From: Echria macrotheca
Lineage: Eukaryota; Ascomycota; Sordariomycetes; Sordariales; Schizotheciaceae
NCBI GenBank assembly: GCA_030411725.1
Contig: MU839833.1
Coordinates: 1,054,001 to 1,118,000 of the forward strand
Length of the DNA stretch: 64,000 bases
Direction of reading: 5' to 3'
The notes under the pieces are model-generated. The model made no database searches, was not told the origin of the DNA, and saw only the letters and a list, made by a program, of their open reading frames with translations. This document shows positions 46,165-58,652 of the stretch, in pieces; within the stretch, counting starts at the first letter, position 1; every line of letters begins with the position of its first letter. Both the position numbers and the translations under genes were made by a program.

Positions 46165-49100
46165 ATGCTGTCGCGGCAGCATCTCGCGCGCGTATCCGCA
46201 TCGAGAACAGCACGAGCTTTCGCCCCCAGATCTCGAAGTCTCTCCGGCGCGTGTTGGGCGGGTGCTCCGGGTCGGCCGGGACCACGCCCTTCCCCCCAGC
46301 TCGTTACCGCCCACCGACATAGACATTGGCCGACAGTCTCCCACTTTACGACATGTACGGCGCTGCAAAAACAAAAGGGGAAGGGTTTTTTTGACGGGAG
46401 CGTCGAGCCGCTATCGGACGAGGAGAAGAAGGCCAACCTGGAAAACGCCGAGGCCGAGGAGAGGGATGCCGTCGAGACAAAATCCTCGGGGTCAGATTCA
46501 CCTGCTGGCAATGGCGGGCAAAGCTCCGCGGAGCCTCCAGACGGCAAGGGCAGTGCTGCAGGCGGCTCATCATCTGGGGACGGATCTGGCGACGGTGGCC
46601 GACGTGGGCGGAAACTGGGCGACCGAGCATTGACCAAGCCCCTGGTGCCCGAAGTCTATCCCCAGGTCATGGCCATTCCGATTACGAAGAGACCGTTATT
46701 CCCAGGGTTCTACAAGGCTATCACGATCAAGGATCCCAACGTCGCTGCCGCTATCGCTGACATGATAAAGCGGGGTCAGCCATACGTCGGCGCGTTCTTG
46801 TTCAAGGATGAGAATGCCGATTCGGATGTTATCCGAAGCCGGGATGAGGTCTACGATACCGGTGTTTTCGCGCAGATTACCAGCGCGTTTCCCATGACGA
46901 GCGGTGACGGCCCCGCTGGCCTTACCGCCATCCTATACCCTCACCGCAGGATCCGCCTATCCGAGTTGATCCCCCCGGGCGCAGCTGATACTGCGAAACC
47001 TCCGGCCGAAGAGGAACCTACACCAGAGCCAATACCTAAACCAGCCGAAGAGACGACGCAAAAGGGTGACGTGGTGGCCAGCTTTGAGGAAAGTGCCGTT
47101 GCCCCGAAGCCCGAACCGGCGCAAAAACAGTACGACCCAACATCATTCCTTAGAAAGTATCCTGTGAGCCTGGTGAATGTCGAAAACTTGACAGAGGAGC
47201 CGTACGACCCCAAGAGCCAGGTCATTCGGGCCGTTACAAACGAGATCGTCAACGTGTTCAAGGAGGTGGCCAGCATGAACAGCCTGTTCAGGGACCAGAT
47301 CTCGACGTTTTCGATGAGCCAGTCGAGCGGTAATGTGATGTCGGAGCCGGCAAAGCTGGCTGATTTTGCTGCGGCCGTGTCGGCAGGGGAGCCGGAGGAG
47401 CTGCAAGAGGTTTTGGCGAGCCTAAATGTCGAGGAGAGGATGCACAAGGCCCTGTTGGTTCTGAAGAAGGAGCATGCTAATGCTCAGCTTCAATCCAAGA
47501 TTACCAAGGACGTCGAGAGCAAGATCACCAAACGGCAACGAGAATACTGGCTCACTGAACAGATGAAAGGCATTCGCCGGGAGCTCGGCCTTGAATCAGA
47601 CGGCAAGGACAAGCTAGTTGAGCGGTTCAAAGAGAAGGCCGATAAGCTCGCTATGCCAGAGGGGGTCCGCAAGGTTTTCGACGAGGAACTCAACAAGCTG
47701 GCCGTTTTGGAGCCCGCCGCTTCCGAGTTCAATGTCACCCGCAACTATCTCGACTGGCTCACCCAAATTCCCTGGGGAATGAGCAGCGCCGAAAACTTTG
47801 GCATCCAGAATGCGATGAAGGTGTTGGATGAGGATCACTACGGTCTCAAGGATGTCAAGGACCGAATTCTCGAGTTCATTGCCGTTGGCAAGCTTCGCGG
47901 AACCGTTGAAGGCAAGATTCTCTGCTTTGTCGGGCCACCCGGTGTGGGCAAGACAAGCATCGGCAAGTCCATAGCCCGTGCTCTCAACCGTCAATATTAC
48001 CGGTTCAGTGTCGGCGGCCTCACCGACGTTGCCGAAATCAAGGGTCACCGAAGAACATATGTGGGAGCATTGCCGGGTCGAGTCATCCAGGCACTAAAGA
48101 AGTGCAAGACCGAAAACCCCCTCATCCTTATCGACGAGATCGACAAGATTGGTCGGGGTCACCAGGGAGACCCGTCGTCGGCTCTTTTGGAACTTCTCGA
48201 TCCAGAACAGAATAGTTCCTTCCTGGATCATTATATGGATGTCCCAGTGGATCTCTCCAAGGTCCTCTTCGTCTGCACAGCCAACCTGACAGATACCATC
48301 CCCCGTCCACTCCTCGACCGCATGGAAGTGATCAGGCTATCCGGATACGTCGCCGACGAGAAGATGGCCATCGCCGAGAGATATCTCGCTCCTCAGGCCC
48401 AGGACCTTGCCGGATTGAAGGGCGCCGATGTCAAGCTGACCGAGGATGCGATTGCCGAGCTCATCAAGTCGTACTGCCGCGAGTCGGGAGTGCGGAACCT
48501 CAAGAAGCAGATCGAGAAGGTCTATCGAAAGTCGGCGCTGAAAATCGTCCAGGACGTCGGAGAGGAAGCGCTCCCTGAATCAGAAGCGCTGACGGATGAA
48601 GGCAAGGCTGCGATGGAGGAATCGCAGAAGGAGCAACGAAAGCCCGAAGAAGGCGAGCAAGCAACGGCACCCAGCGAGTCTGCCAAAGAAAAGGAGACGA
48701 CAGAGACACCGCGAGTACCCCTCAAGGTGCCCGACTCGGTCCACGTTGTCATCGACAAGGATAACTTGAAGGACTACGTCGGCCCACCAGTCTTCATTTC
48801 TGACAGGCTTTATGATGTCACCCCACCCGGCGTCACGATGGGCCTCGCATGGACGCAGATGGGTGGCACCGCTATGTACGTCGAATCGATTCTGCAATCA
48901 GCCCTCAAGTCGAGCAGCCGGCCCTCGCTGGAAATCACCGGTAATCTGAAGACGGTTATGAAGGAGTCGTCCGCAATCGCCTACTCATTTGCCAAGTCCT
49001 TGATGGCCCGAGAGTTCCCCAACAATCCATTCTTCGACAAGGCTAAGATTCACGTACATGTCCCCGAGGGTGCAGTGCAGAAGGACGGCCCATCGGCGGG

Positions 49101-49508
49101 CATTACAATGGCAACCTCGCTGTTGTCCCTGGCTCTGGATACCCCGGTCGACCCGACTGTCGCCATGACAGGCGAACTAACCCTGACAGGAAAGGTCCTC
49201 AGGATTGGCGGCCTGAGGGAAAAGACGGTTGCGGCCAGGCGAGCGGGGTGCAAGATGATCATCTTCCCGGAGGATAACATGTCGGACTGGCTCGAGCTTC
49301 CAGAGGTATGTCCGGCTCCGTTAGACGACAGAATCATAACTAACTGGATTTGTCACAGAACATAAAGGAAGGACTGGAGGGTCGGCCAGCGAGCTGGTAC
49401 TCCGATGTGTTTAATCTTATCTTCCCCAACCTGGACCGCGAGAAGGTCAACAGGAGTTTTGTTGTGGAGGACGCCAAGTCCGACCACGACGGCGACAAGA
49501 GCGAATAG
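46165..49508 (+). CDS. PIM1: Mitochondrial ATP-dependent Lon protease
   Basis: Exons 46165-49305 and 49359-49508, 1096 aa. Matrix serine protease/AAA+ machine that degrades misfolded proteins and binds mitochondrial DNA. An Arg/Ser-rich presequence starts MLSRQHLARVSASR, followed by an acidic low-complexity segment and the Lon N domain (from VMAIPITKRPLFPGFYKAI). AAA+ motifs: Walker A GPPGVGKTS near residue 590 and Walker B LILIDEIDK near 652, with GRGHQGDPSSALLE. The protease domain has catalytic Ser977 in DGPSAGIT and Lys1020 in GGLREKTVAA, 43 residues apart as in bacterial Lon. A Glu/Lys-rich insert (about 795-860) separates the ATPase and protease domains. The last 49 residues come from exon 2. 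Confidence 0.97.
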
Positions 49509-50043
49509 AGGCCTTTGGCTAGACGACATGGGAGCGGCAACCGGTTAACCACTCGCATGTTCGTACCGCGAAGACATGGTTCGTCTCGGCGATGACTGAT
49601 CCCGCTCGAATCAGGCAGCTGCTTGCCTGTGTATTTGCTTTTGGGAAGGCAGCTTGGAACATGACCTTTGCTACCAATAGAAGGGTTCTTTGATGGGAGG
49701 TGCATGGCCGGCGCAGCGAATCATGGAGTGTGTGGATTGTGGCGGGGGTTAGAAGCGGCAGCGAACAGCATTTATCAGGCGTTATTTCAGAAGGATGGGT
49801 GGGTAGGAACTGGCTGGGTGCGTGGGTGGACGAGCGGACGGCTCTAGACGTCTTACAGCTGAGAGAGCGAACAGCAAAGCATTGTCGGTATACAATTCGG
49901 TGTACATCAGGTAAACATACATCTTCACTCCGTTTTTTTGAACTCTGTAACGTCTTGGCCTGGGAGTCTCCAGCAGATCGGCGGGTGGTTGTATGATAGC
50001 TGTGCAAGGATGGTCGAAGGGAGGTCTGCGTGGGACGGGGACT

Positions 50044-50067
50044 GGGACGGGGGAGGAGGGGGGGGGC
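50044..50067 (+). repeat. G-run cluster, possible G-quadruplex
   Basis: Four or more runs of three or more G lie within about 25 bases. It could form a G-quadruplex in the G-rich strand; whether it does so is inference. Confidence 0.4.
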
Positions 50068-50232
50068 TGGCTGCAGACGGGAGGAGGCATCGACCTGTGC
50101 CGTGGAAGTTCCCCGACGCTGCTTGCTTGCTGCTGATGTCGGGTGATGCGTGGCGGATGTATGTATGTGCGTACGTAGTCGGCCATATCCTAGACGGCAT
50201 GGGGAAGGAAGGGGGGAGGAAGGGGGAGGAGA

Positions 50233-50248
50233 TGTGTGTGTGTGTGTG
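50233..50248 (+). repeat. (TG)8 microsatellite
   Basis: Eight TG units directly after a polypurine stretch, within the C-poor tract. Confidence 0.8.
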
Positions 50249-53200
50249 GTGGATAATCAGCACACACGCAGTCCCCGGAAGACATGGAGATAGGTAGAGC
50301 GAATCCAACGTCTGTTTGAGAGACTTGTGTCTGATGATGCATGTGGGTGACATGGCAGTGCTGTGGTGTGGTGTGTGTACCGTGATGGTGACGCTGGACG
50401 TGGGGAGTTTGGGGGGGATGGATGGATTGGATGGGTGTTTCCGTTGGTGGAAATGGATAGGTAGGAAGGAAAGGGTGAGAGGGAGAGGAAGATGTCTGTG
50501 TCTGTAGATGTGGATGTGGATGGGGCATGTCGGTTGGGGCATGGGAAGAGAAGAGTAGAGAGTAAGGGAGTAGGGAGTAGGGTCGGGGGGTTGGTGGATT
50601 CGGTGGATGACTAGAGTCTAGGTGGCTTGACGATGATGATGAGTGATGTTGGATATAAGTCTATATCTTGGTGGTTTGAAATTGTTGTCCCTTGGGAGGA
50701 GGAGTTGAGGGGCCTGGGAAGGGGAGTAAGGTATATACATCTCTCCTGCTCCTGGTGTGTTTAGGGGGGGTTTTCTACGTCTCGGTGGGTATTGAATCTC
50801 TGGTATACTAGCTCCCTGGCTCCGAGGGTATCCTCTTCTTGATCATATCTACGGCGGTTCCATTCCGTGAGGTGTACTCCGTAGTGGGATTGTGATAGCG
50901 GGTTTGTTTTTTGGCCGGATGAGGGTTTGTCTTTTTAAATCTGATATTCGACTTTGTCTACACTAGACCTATCAAGCTGGATACAATCACCTTTGCAGCT
51001 TCCCCTTACCTTTTCTTTGCCTCTGGATACCTCCTAGGTCTAGACATCACATCACACATATCTGCGGATACCTGGCTGATGAATTGACAGTTGTCAAGTT
51101 CCAAGCGTAATATGTTGACGCCCTTTTCTGCGTTGTCTGACCCATCCGCACACACAACGAAGTAATCACGCCAACTTGCATGATCCAAAACCCTCCCCGA
51201 GAGAGAGCATGCATACCCGATGGATCCCACGGGGCGAACTCCAAACGCTTTTTTGGGGGGGGGTGCAGGAGGGACAGATCAGCATCTCTCAGGCGAGAAA
51301 TCCGTCTCAAAAGAAAACGTCATTTCATTCCATGATTCTATAGATTACCAGACAAGAAGGGTTGGTGGTGGTGGTGGTATGTGTAATCGAGCAATGATGC
51401 CATTGAGAGGGATATGTGGAGAGGTCGTCGTCCAGTCATCTTTGCAGCAAGCCTCACTTTTTTTTTCTTCTCGAACGAGGACGATGAAGGGAAGGGAAGG
51501 GAAGAAGTGTGGGGTAAAGCATATTGGTGCATATTTCCCGAGATAGATAAAAAAAAGGGCGCAATAATCCAAAAATGGCCGTTGGGTTTATTTGGTATCG
51601 GTTGTCTGACGTGGTCGCATGGGAGTTGTTTGAATAGGTTCCAAAAGGGTGTGGAGTTCCCGCCCAGACCGTGACAGGGGGGATACAGTAGGTAAGGGAG
51701 GTATGGTTGTATGTATGTGTTGTCCACTGGTAAGGTTCTTTTGGGCAGCAACACCAATGCGTTCCCGAGCCTTGGGCTAACGGGGTCCAATGAGGCGGCG
51801 GTCGGATACACTGGGTGGTGGTGGCCAGGCGGGCAGCGGCAGGGCTGATGCCATTGCTGTTGATGCAGCCGAGGAAACGGGCCCAGCAGCGGGCGCACAC
51901 CTGCCTACGGATACGTAGTTATATCGGCGTTTTATACCTTGGATGGCAACGGCGGGGGGGTACGGTAACGGCCGGTGCCGCTGCCGCTGCCATATCAAAT
52001 CAGTCTCCGCTATGTAGTTTTGGCGTTGGCTCTTCTGCCCGTGGCTTGGTTGGACATCAGCGCATTGCCCCGAAGTCGGCATGTTGCCATTGGCGTCGCA
52101 GCGGCAGGAAAAGCTCAGGGTAGCTTTGCAGGGCGGGGCATATGCGGAGAGGAGTTTACCAAGACCCCATATGAGATACCTAGTCAGGGGGGGACTTAGT
52201 AGGGGGGAGTGGTCTTGTTTCCTACGACCCAAGGACATGCACCCTGAGGCACGTGTCTTGTTCTCCATGTTCTCACGGACCTGAGAAGAGTCGAGATGTA
52301 TCCGTTGATGAGGGCTCTGATAACAATATGTACCCGAGGTGGGCCCTGAAAGAACAGTTTGGCGGCTCGGACTTTGTCGGAGAAGGGACGATCATCGATC
52401 TGGGCGGCATCTGCCGCTCCAGCACGCGAGGAGATCGTCGTCCGTTGCGTCCTCCCGCGCTTCGTTTGTAGCTCCCAACTCGGCAGCGCTAGCTATCTGC
52501 GCAAAATGGCTCTCTCTGCTTGCCGAGGACGGAAAGCGCGAGTTTCCCCGTCACGCGATATGCTCGACAGAGTTTTCTCGCTTCACCCCTTTTTCAAAAT
52601 AAAAAAAGGAGAAAGGTGCGGTGAACAGAAGTGGTCGTCCACGATGTGTCGGTGAGGTTCTCGGCGGGGCTCCTGCACGAAAACACCAAGTCACCCAGTC
52701 ACCCCTGTCTCTCTGTCAAGAGGCTTTGGGCCTTTCCGCCCTGGCAATCCCAGTTACCCGTGCCGGGCTGGGCCAGGGCTCGAAGGCCCCCCGGTGCTCA
52801 TCACAGCTCCGCATTTTGGGGCCGCGAACCCTGAGGCCGACACACTTGAGCTTTCATGGCGGCCCAGAGGCAGGCACGAAGACCGAACCCCGCAAACGCT
52901 AGGCGGACGCTGCCCAAAACAACGCAGCGACGTTGCGTCGGAGGAGCCGGGGAGGGTGGTCAGGCCAGACAGGCAGACGAATTGGCCTGGCCGAACACTC
53001 CCTGCATGTCCGTTCTGCTCATCAGCGTGGCCATCTGCCCATCGCGCTGCTACACGTATGAGGCGGTTTAAACCCCACCAAGCATCAACCCAGCCACCGT
53101 CGCTGTCCCACCCGCCGAATCGAGCATCCCGGTCTCAGACGAGCGAGCCTTGATTCTGCTTTGCTCCTCATCACTCCCTCGCCGTGCAGAAGCGGCATGC

Positions 53201-53958
53201 ACGAGAGCCCAGCAGGAGACGAGCGAGGGCAAACAGCAACTCGAATCTCAAGTTCTCAACAAGTCTCTTCCCGGCTCAGTCACTTTGCGCCTCATCGTCA
53301 CCACGCGCCGACTTGGATGGCCTTGTTCTCCTAGCCAATGCCTCCGCGCCTGTCGTCTGCTGTTTTTCTGCATCTCTCTCCTCCACCCGAGACATCATTA
53401 TCAGGCCTGTGGATAACTACAGCGAGCAGGCGCCGAATGAACTTCCGCAGAGACAGTCCGATTGCCCGTCAACCCCCCCCGCCGGCCCTTCGTTGCCCCT
53501 CCGACCTGACGGATTGCATCTGACCCAGACCTATCTGGCTGCTGAAGATCCGTGTGGTGTTTGTCGGGCCGTTCTGATGAGTGGTGATCCGTCACTGGAA
53601 CCGGCTCCGATCTTGGTTGATGTCCCTCATATCATCTCCGCTGTCCATACTGGCTCGCGCTTGATGCAACCTGACGATATCCGCTTATCTTCTCGCGCCT
53701 TTTGACCTCTTCTCGCCAGTCCAGGGGCTTGGCTCCCTTCACGTCCCAACCAACCCTAGAGTCTGAGAGAAAAACAATAGTCAACAGTTTGGCCCTCCGC
53801 TTTCGCCCTTCAACCACGCTAGCCGACCACCTCTATCACCCGTGAGCCCGTCATCCCTACCATCATAATACTCATAGCCTCTCAGTGGTCGCGGTGCAGT
53901 CGAGCTTGCTGAGCCTGCCGTGGCCTTTGGGGGGCTTCCCTCACCCCGTCTCGGCCTC

Positions 53959-56779
53959 ATGGCTCAGGCTCAGGCTCAGGCTGACGCTTTGGTTCGGGAC
54001 CCAGCCTCGCCAACGTCGCCAACCTCACCGACGTCGCCAACAGACAGCCAAGGCCAGATGCAGCAGAGCCTTTGGCGTAGGTTCTTTGGGCGGGAGAAGG
54101 ACACCAGCAACAATGCGGGTTCTGGGTCAGACCCTTCCTCCAAGGGAACAGGCTCTGAGCCACCACAGGATGACAAGGCCGGCCTCATCCGAAGAGTCTC
54201 GCGCAAGGTAGTCCCCGGTCTGCCTAGAGCCCAGACATTCAAGAGGCAGCAGTCTGAACTGCGGGACAACTTGGAACCAGTCAAACCGACGCCCGCCGAG
54301 CGACGAGCCGTTTCTGTCGACAGGCGAGTTCATCCCGCCAGCAGCGCATACTCTCAGTCCAACCCTCGAACCAGTGCGCCAGATTTCCACAGCCGCTCCT
54401 TCAGTGTTGCTGCATCCGTTCCTTCTTTGCCCACCAGTCCTGTCGAAGACGCTATGCTCGGAAGCATTGGAGAGCTTGGCGGTCCCGAGGATGATGACGG
54501 GGAACATGACGACCACGACCACATCGATCAGCTTGGCCGTGCCCATGACGGCCTCTCCAATATCGATGCCCATTCCATGACGACGTCTCAGTACGATACC
54601 ATGATCCACGATGAACTTGAGCGCATATGGATCCTCAACCTGTCGATGCACTTCCGAGATAAGTCCAAACGCGAGAAATTCTTTGTGACGTACCGCGAGA
54701 ACGACACGCTCTGGCGACGCGTGACGGTTTCCCTAGACTACCGTAACGCGCCCGAAAACTCGTTGGAGATGGACCTGGTCCACACCAAGTTCCAACGCGA
54801 CAAGAGTGCCAAGATTTATGAGGCCATCCGGGAAAGCCTGGCCGACATACAGTTTTATGACACGGTGACAAACCTGAAGCTACAGACGACGGACGGGAGG
54901 CTACATGTCCATGTTGTCGAGGATGTCAACGTGCGCTGCCCTACGTGCCACCAAACTGATATATGACGGCTGCTGACACGATACACAGGAGATTATCCAC
55001 TACCCCACTGTGCGTATGATTCAGCACATGAGATGCCGCAGGGTAAAGGAACGCGAGCTCGACTTCGATTCCCACCTGTCTGGCTTCGTTTACAAGGTCC
55101 GTGTCAACAACGAGGTCCTCATCAAGAAGGAAATCCCCGGCCCCGATACGATCGACGAGTTTCTGTACGAGATCAACGCGCTGAACCGCCTACGCTCGGC
55201 CGAGAATGTCATTCAGTTCTATGGCGTGGTTGTGGACGACAAGGAAGAGTACGTCAAGGGCCTCCTGATCAGCTTCGCCGAGCAGGGCGCCTTGATCGAC
55301 ATCCTCTACGACAGCAACCACTCGTTAGCATGGTCGACACGTGAGAAGTGGGCCCGTCAGATTGTCAACGGGCTGGCCGAAATCCACGAGGCAGGTTTCG
55401 TCCAGGGCGACTTCACCCTCTCGAACATTGTCATCAACGACGATGGAGACGCCAAGATTATCGACATCAACAGACGAGGCTGTCCTGTCGGCTGGGAACC
55501 CCCAGAAGCCACACCACTGATTGAGAGCAACCAGCGCATCTCCATGTACATTGGGGTCAAATCCGATTTGTTCCAGCTCGGCATGGTCCTGTGGGCACTG
55601 GCAACCCAAGAAGACGAGCCCGAGGCGCACGGTCGTCCTCTGCGAATCGGTGCCGATGTTCAGGTTCCTTTGTGGTATCGTCAGATGGTCGCCGTCTGTC
55701 TGAGTGAAGACCCTCGACGCCGGCTCCAGGCTGTTCACCTAGCATCGATGTTTCCCGAGCCCCGAGAGGAGAGCCATTACGGCGGGCAGAGCCACTATGG
55801 TGGGGCGAACGGTTCCTCCATATCTGTGGATGAAAGGTATTCTTCTCATCAGGAGTTTGGCGTCGATAGCTACATGGCACAGGCCGCGCGGCTTAGGGGC
55901 GTGGAACACCCAAATGACTGGTCGTATCTCGGCCTGAACAACCAACAGTACCCAACAAGCGAGGAACTTTTTTATTATCCGACCCGAGGGAGATCTCCAC
56001 CATCGCCAATGCCGAGTAACAACGGTGACCCCATGAGATTTGGACCCCATTTACGTCCATGGCCTGACAAGTATCACCACGGCCTTACCGTGCCATCCTT
56101 CAGCGATGTGGCACCCAGTGAGCAACATACGCAGTCTGATGCCGGTCTCGGACCCGCTCAAGAGCCGCCACAAAATTCACGGGAGACTAGGAACGGACGG
56201 AACGATATGACGCCTACACGTCCCACGAATACTGTGGACGACGATTCAACCGAGGAAGCGGGGGTTCAAGTTCGAGTCGAACCGGCCGCCGAATCCGAGC
56301 GAGCAAACTCAGTCACGGGAGACCAGGAATTCGAGCCAACAATCACCATCTCCCATGTTGATAGTGGCAAGGATCTGTCGACGTCAGAAACGACTCGGAC
56401 AGCCAAATCTATCGGAGGATCTGATGGACGATCGACGGAGCAATGGGAGAATCAGGATGCAATATATAAGGGAGGAGGCTATCGCGAGAAAGGACACGAC
56501 GAGGTGACGCCAGATACCACGAGCGATCTAAGGACCACGAGTGTCTTTACCTCGACGACGTTTTCGAGTTCAAGGGGCACGTCAACCTCGACGCCCATCC
56601 GCGAGATTCCCGTCGATCTGAAAGGTGTCGGGTCGGCATACGACCTCGGCACCGAAACGCAGAGCACCACGATCGCCGACGAGGATTTTCTGGATGTGCA
56701 CTCGGCCCCGGCCCCGTTATTACCTTTGCATGATCAACAAACGACAGCGACGGCCCAGACCACGACCACGACGAGTTAA
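53959..56779 (+). CDS. Atypical serine/threonine-type protein kinase, fungal
   Basis: Exons 53959-54930 and 54989-56779, 920 aa. The N-terminal 200 residues are disordered with SPT repeats. A conserved region with LERIWILNLSMHFRDKSKRE (about 220-240) precedes the kinase fold. Kinase features: a weak glycine loop (LSGFVYKV), a beta-3 lysine in VLIKKEI (about 370), an alpha-C glutamate in FLYEINAL, a catalytic loop VQGDFTLSNIV in place of HRDxKPxN (Asp about 465, Asn kept), IIDIN in place of DFG (about 481), and WEPPEA as the APE-like motif. Key catalytic Asp and Asn residues are present, so it may be active though divergent. The C-terminal 300 residues are Ser/Thr-rich and disordered. The region between motif VII and PPE is only about 20 residues, a very short activation loop. 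Role unknown. Confidence 0.82.
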
Positions 56780-57220
56780 TGAACGGTTATGTCGAACCAT
56801 GACTGAACGAGACGCATTGAATGCCTCATGTATATTTTTTGTCTCTACTTCCTTTTTTCGCTGTATGCTATTTGACATGCTCGTTTTTTTCTCATAACGA
56901 ATTTTATGCCACATGCGCACACACTTGGATTCTGAAATATATCGAGGATTTGAAAGTATTTACCTAACCAACAACACAACGACTTCTTTTTTTCACATGC
57001 TTTTTTTTTTCTTTTTACATATACGTATTACCCATCCCTTATCAAAGACGTTACGCAGCGCGCAAGCGGGCAAAAATATTTCGACAGAACGAAATGCTCT
57101 GGGGCTGGTGGCAGCTTTGGCTTTTTCTTTCCTATCTCTCTCCATACTCTTGACGGTTCATTGGTTTTTGGATTTGGAAATTCAGATTTATTGCTAGTAT
57201 TCGCTCGGATGGGGGAAAGG

Positions 57221-57255
57221 GTAGGTAGGCAGGTAGGTAGGTAGGTCGGTAGGTT
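57221..57255 (+). repeat. GGTA tetranucleotide repeat
   Basis: About eight GTAG units with two substitutions. Confidence 0.8.
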
Positions 57256-57321
57256 AGTGGAACTGGGAATCCCGGTGAGAATACAGAGAACCGGGGTCGG
57301 GGTCGGGATAATATCGCATCA

Positions 57322-57337
57322 TTTTTTTTTTTTTTTT
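57322..57337 (+). repeat. T16 homopolymer
   Basis: Sixteen consecutive T residues, followed by a second T-rich run 10 bases later. Confidence 0.85.
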
Positions 57338-57696
57338 GATCCTCTTTTTTTTCCTTATCTAACTGATAATGATGCGAAGACGAAGGGAGAGGGAGGGTCC
57401 TCTTCAAGGGGAGGGCAAATAACAAACAGTCTCTCTCTAGGTGTAGTCGTGAGTGGGCAGTGTAAATGTCCCTCTCCACCCCAAATCACGTTTTATGTCA
57501 ACCGTCAGCTCCATAAGAAACAAACACGAGTATAGTCTCATAACGGCGAATTCTCGCAACATGTTCATCCTCCCTCCTATACACATCTCCTATCCCTGAA
57601 AAGGGTATATCTTTATGAGCTTATACACAAACACCATTCATTCCCCCTTACCCCGACCCGGGATCACCCCGACCAAATATCTACCATGAGCAATGA

Positions 57697-57697
<1 letters not shown>

Positions 57698-57729
<32 letters not shown>
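57698..57729 (+). repeat. (AC)16 microsatellite
   Basis: Sixteen uninterrupted AC units. Confidence 0.9.
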
Positions 57730-57731
<2 letters not shown>

Positions 57732-58652
57732 CAACCCCCATTTCCGCTCACTGCTCACTGCTCACCGTAAAAAGGACAACTCCAAAAAAAAAAAAAAAGG
57801 AACAACATACACCGGGCACCCGTGTTCAAACACAGTAGGTTAATGGTTGAGGAAGGGAGCCTCGGGCCCTCTACGGATCTAACTACATCTACAGATCTAA
57901 CAAACAAACAAACAAAAAAAGGGGAAAAAATAAGTTACTGCATACTGCGAAAGGAAATATATAGACTACTAGCCCTTTAGTTTCGTCTACATAGCTCGAT
58001 TGATTGTTTTACTCTCCCTCCCTCTTTCTCTTTCCCCTGCTCCCTTTCTCCTGCTCCCTCCCCCCCTCTCTCGAGTTGATCTTTCAGCCTGCCAACTCCG
58101 CCCGGCTGCATTGGCCGTACCGCCGCGTGGCAGTCTTTCAGGAATGGTAATTAGTCTATTATTCTACCTGCTGTATAAGAGAAAACGTGTTGGTATTGAG
58201 AGCAGTCTGCCGTTCTGCACATGGTTTACGGCGATCCCGGTCCAAAAAAGATTGAAAGAAGGACATTAAAGTAATTACCAATCACTGAATCGAGAGAGGG
58301 AGAGACAGGCTATCTATTAACGCCTTGGTTTACCCTTCTTGAGTTTAACGCTGGGCAAAATGAAACATTTAACCTGTAATCTGTTCGAAACTTTGTTGCC
58401 CTGATCCCTTCTCTGTCTCAGTTTGTCCCCGTGTCCCACCGCTTCCATGCCGTCCCATCCCATTCCATGTAGTGACGCCATCTAAATTTGCCCAGTTTAA
58501 CAAAAAGACAGGTAATTGTATCTGTGACGCTCGCTCCTAGTTTGGCTTGAACCCGGCTGTAGTTTGAAGTGCTTATCCCGTTCTGGACCACGCCATTACC
58601 GTACCCATTGCCCCTGTTTAAGCCCCCTATCGTATCATATCCCCCCAGAGCC

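Larger units (their letters stand above)
49509..53958. other. Long gene-free region, C-poor on plus strand
   Basis: 4.4 kb without a supported gene. From about 49940 to 50900 the plus strand is dominated by G, T and A with very few C, including G-runs, purine tracts and TG repeats. 51240-51560 contains G- and T-homopolymers. The part from about 52600 onward is more pyrimidine-rich and probably includes promoter and leader of the kinase gene. Long frames here (such as 205 aa on the minus strand at 49925-50542) are low-complexity Pro/His/Thr translations of repeats. Confidence 0.55.
56780..58652. other. Intergenic between convergent genes, repeat-rich
   Basis: 3' flanks of the kinase and DDI1. 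Holds several homopolymer runs and microsatellites (listed separately) plus CAAA repeats near 57900. No gene supported. Confidence 0.55.

Noticed and set aside
49925..50542. 205-aa minus-strand frame rich in Pro, His and Thr.
   Set aside because: Translation of low-complexity skewed DNA; several frames are open at once.
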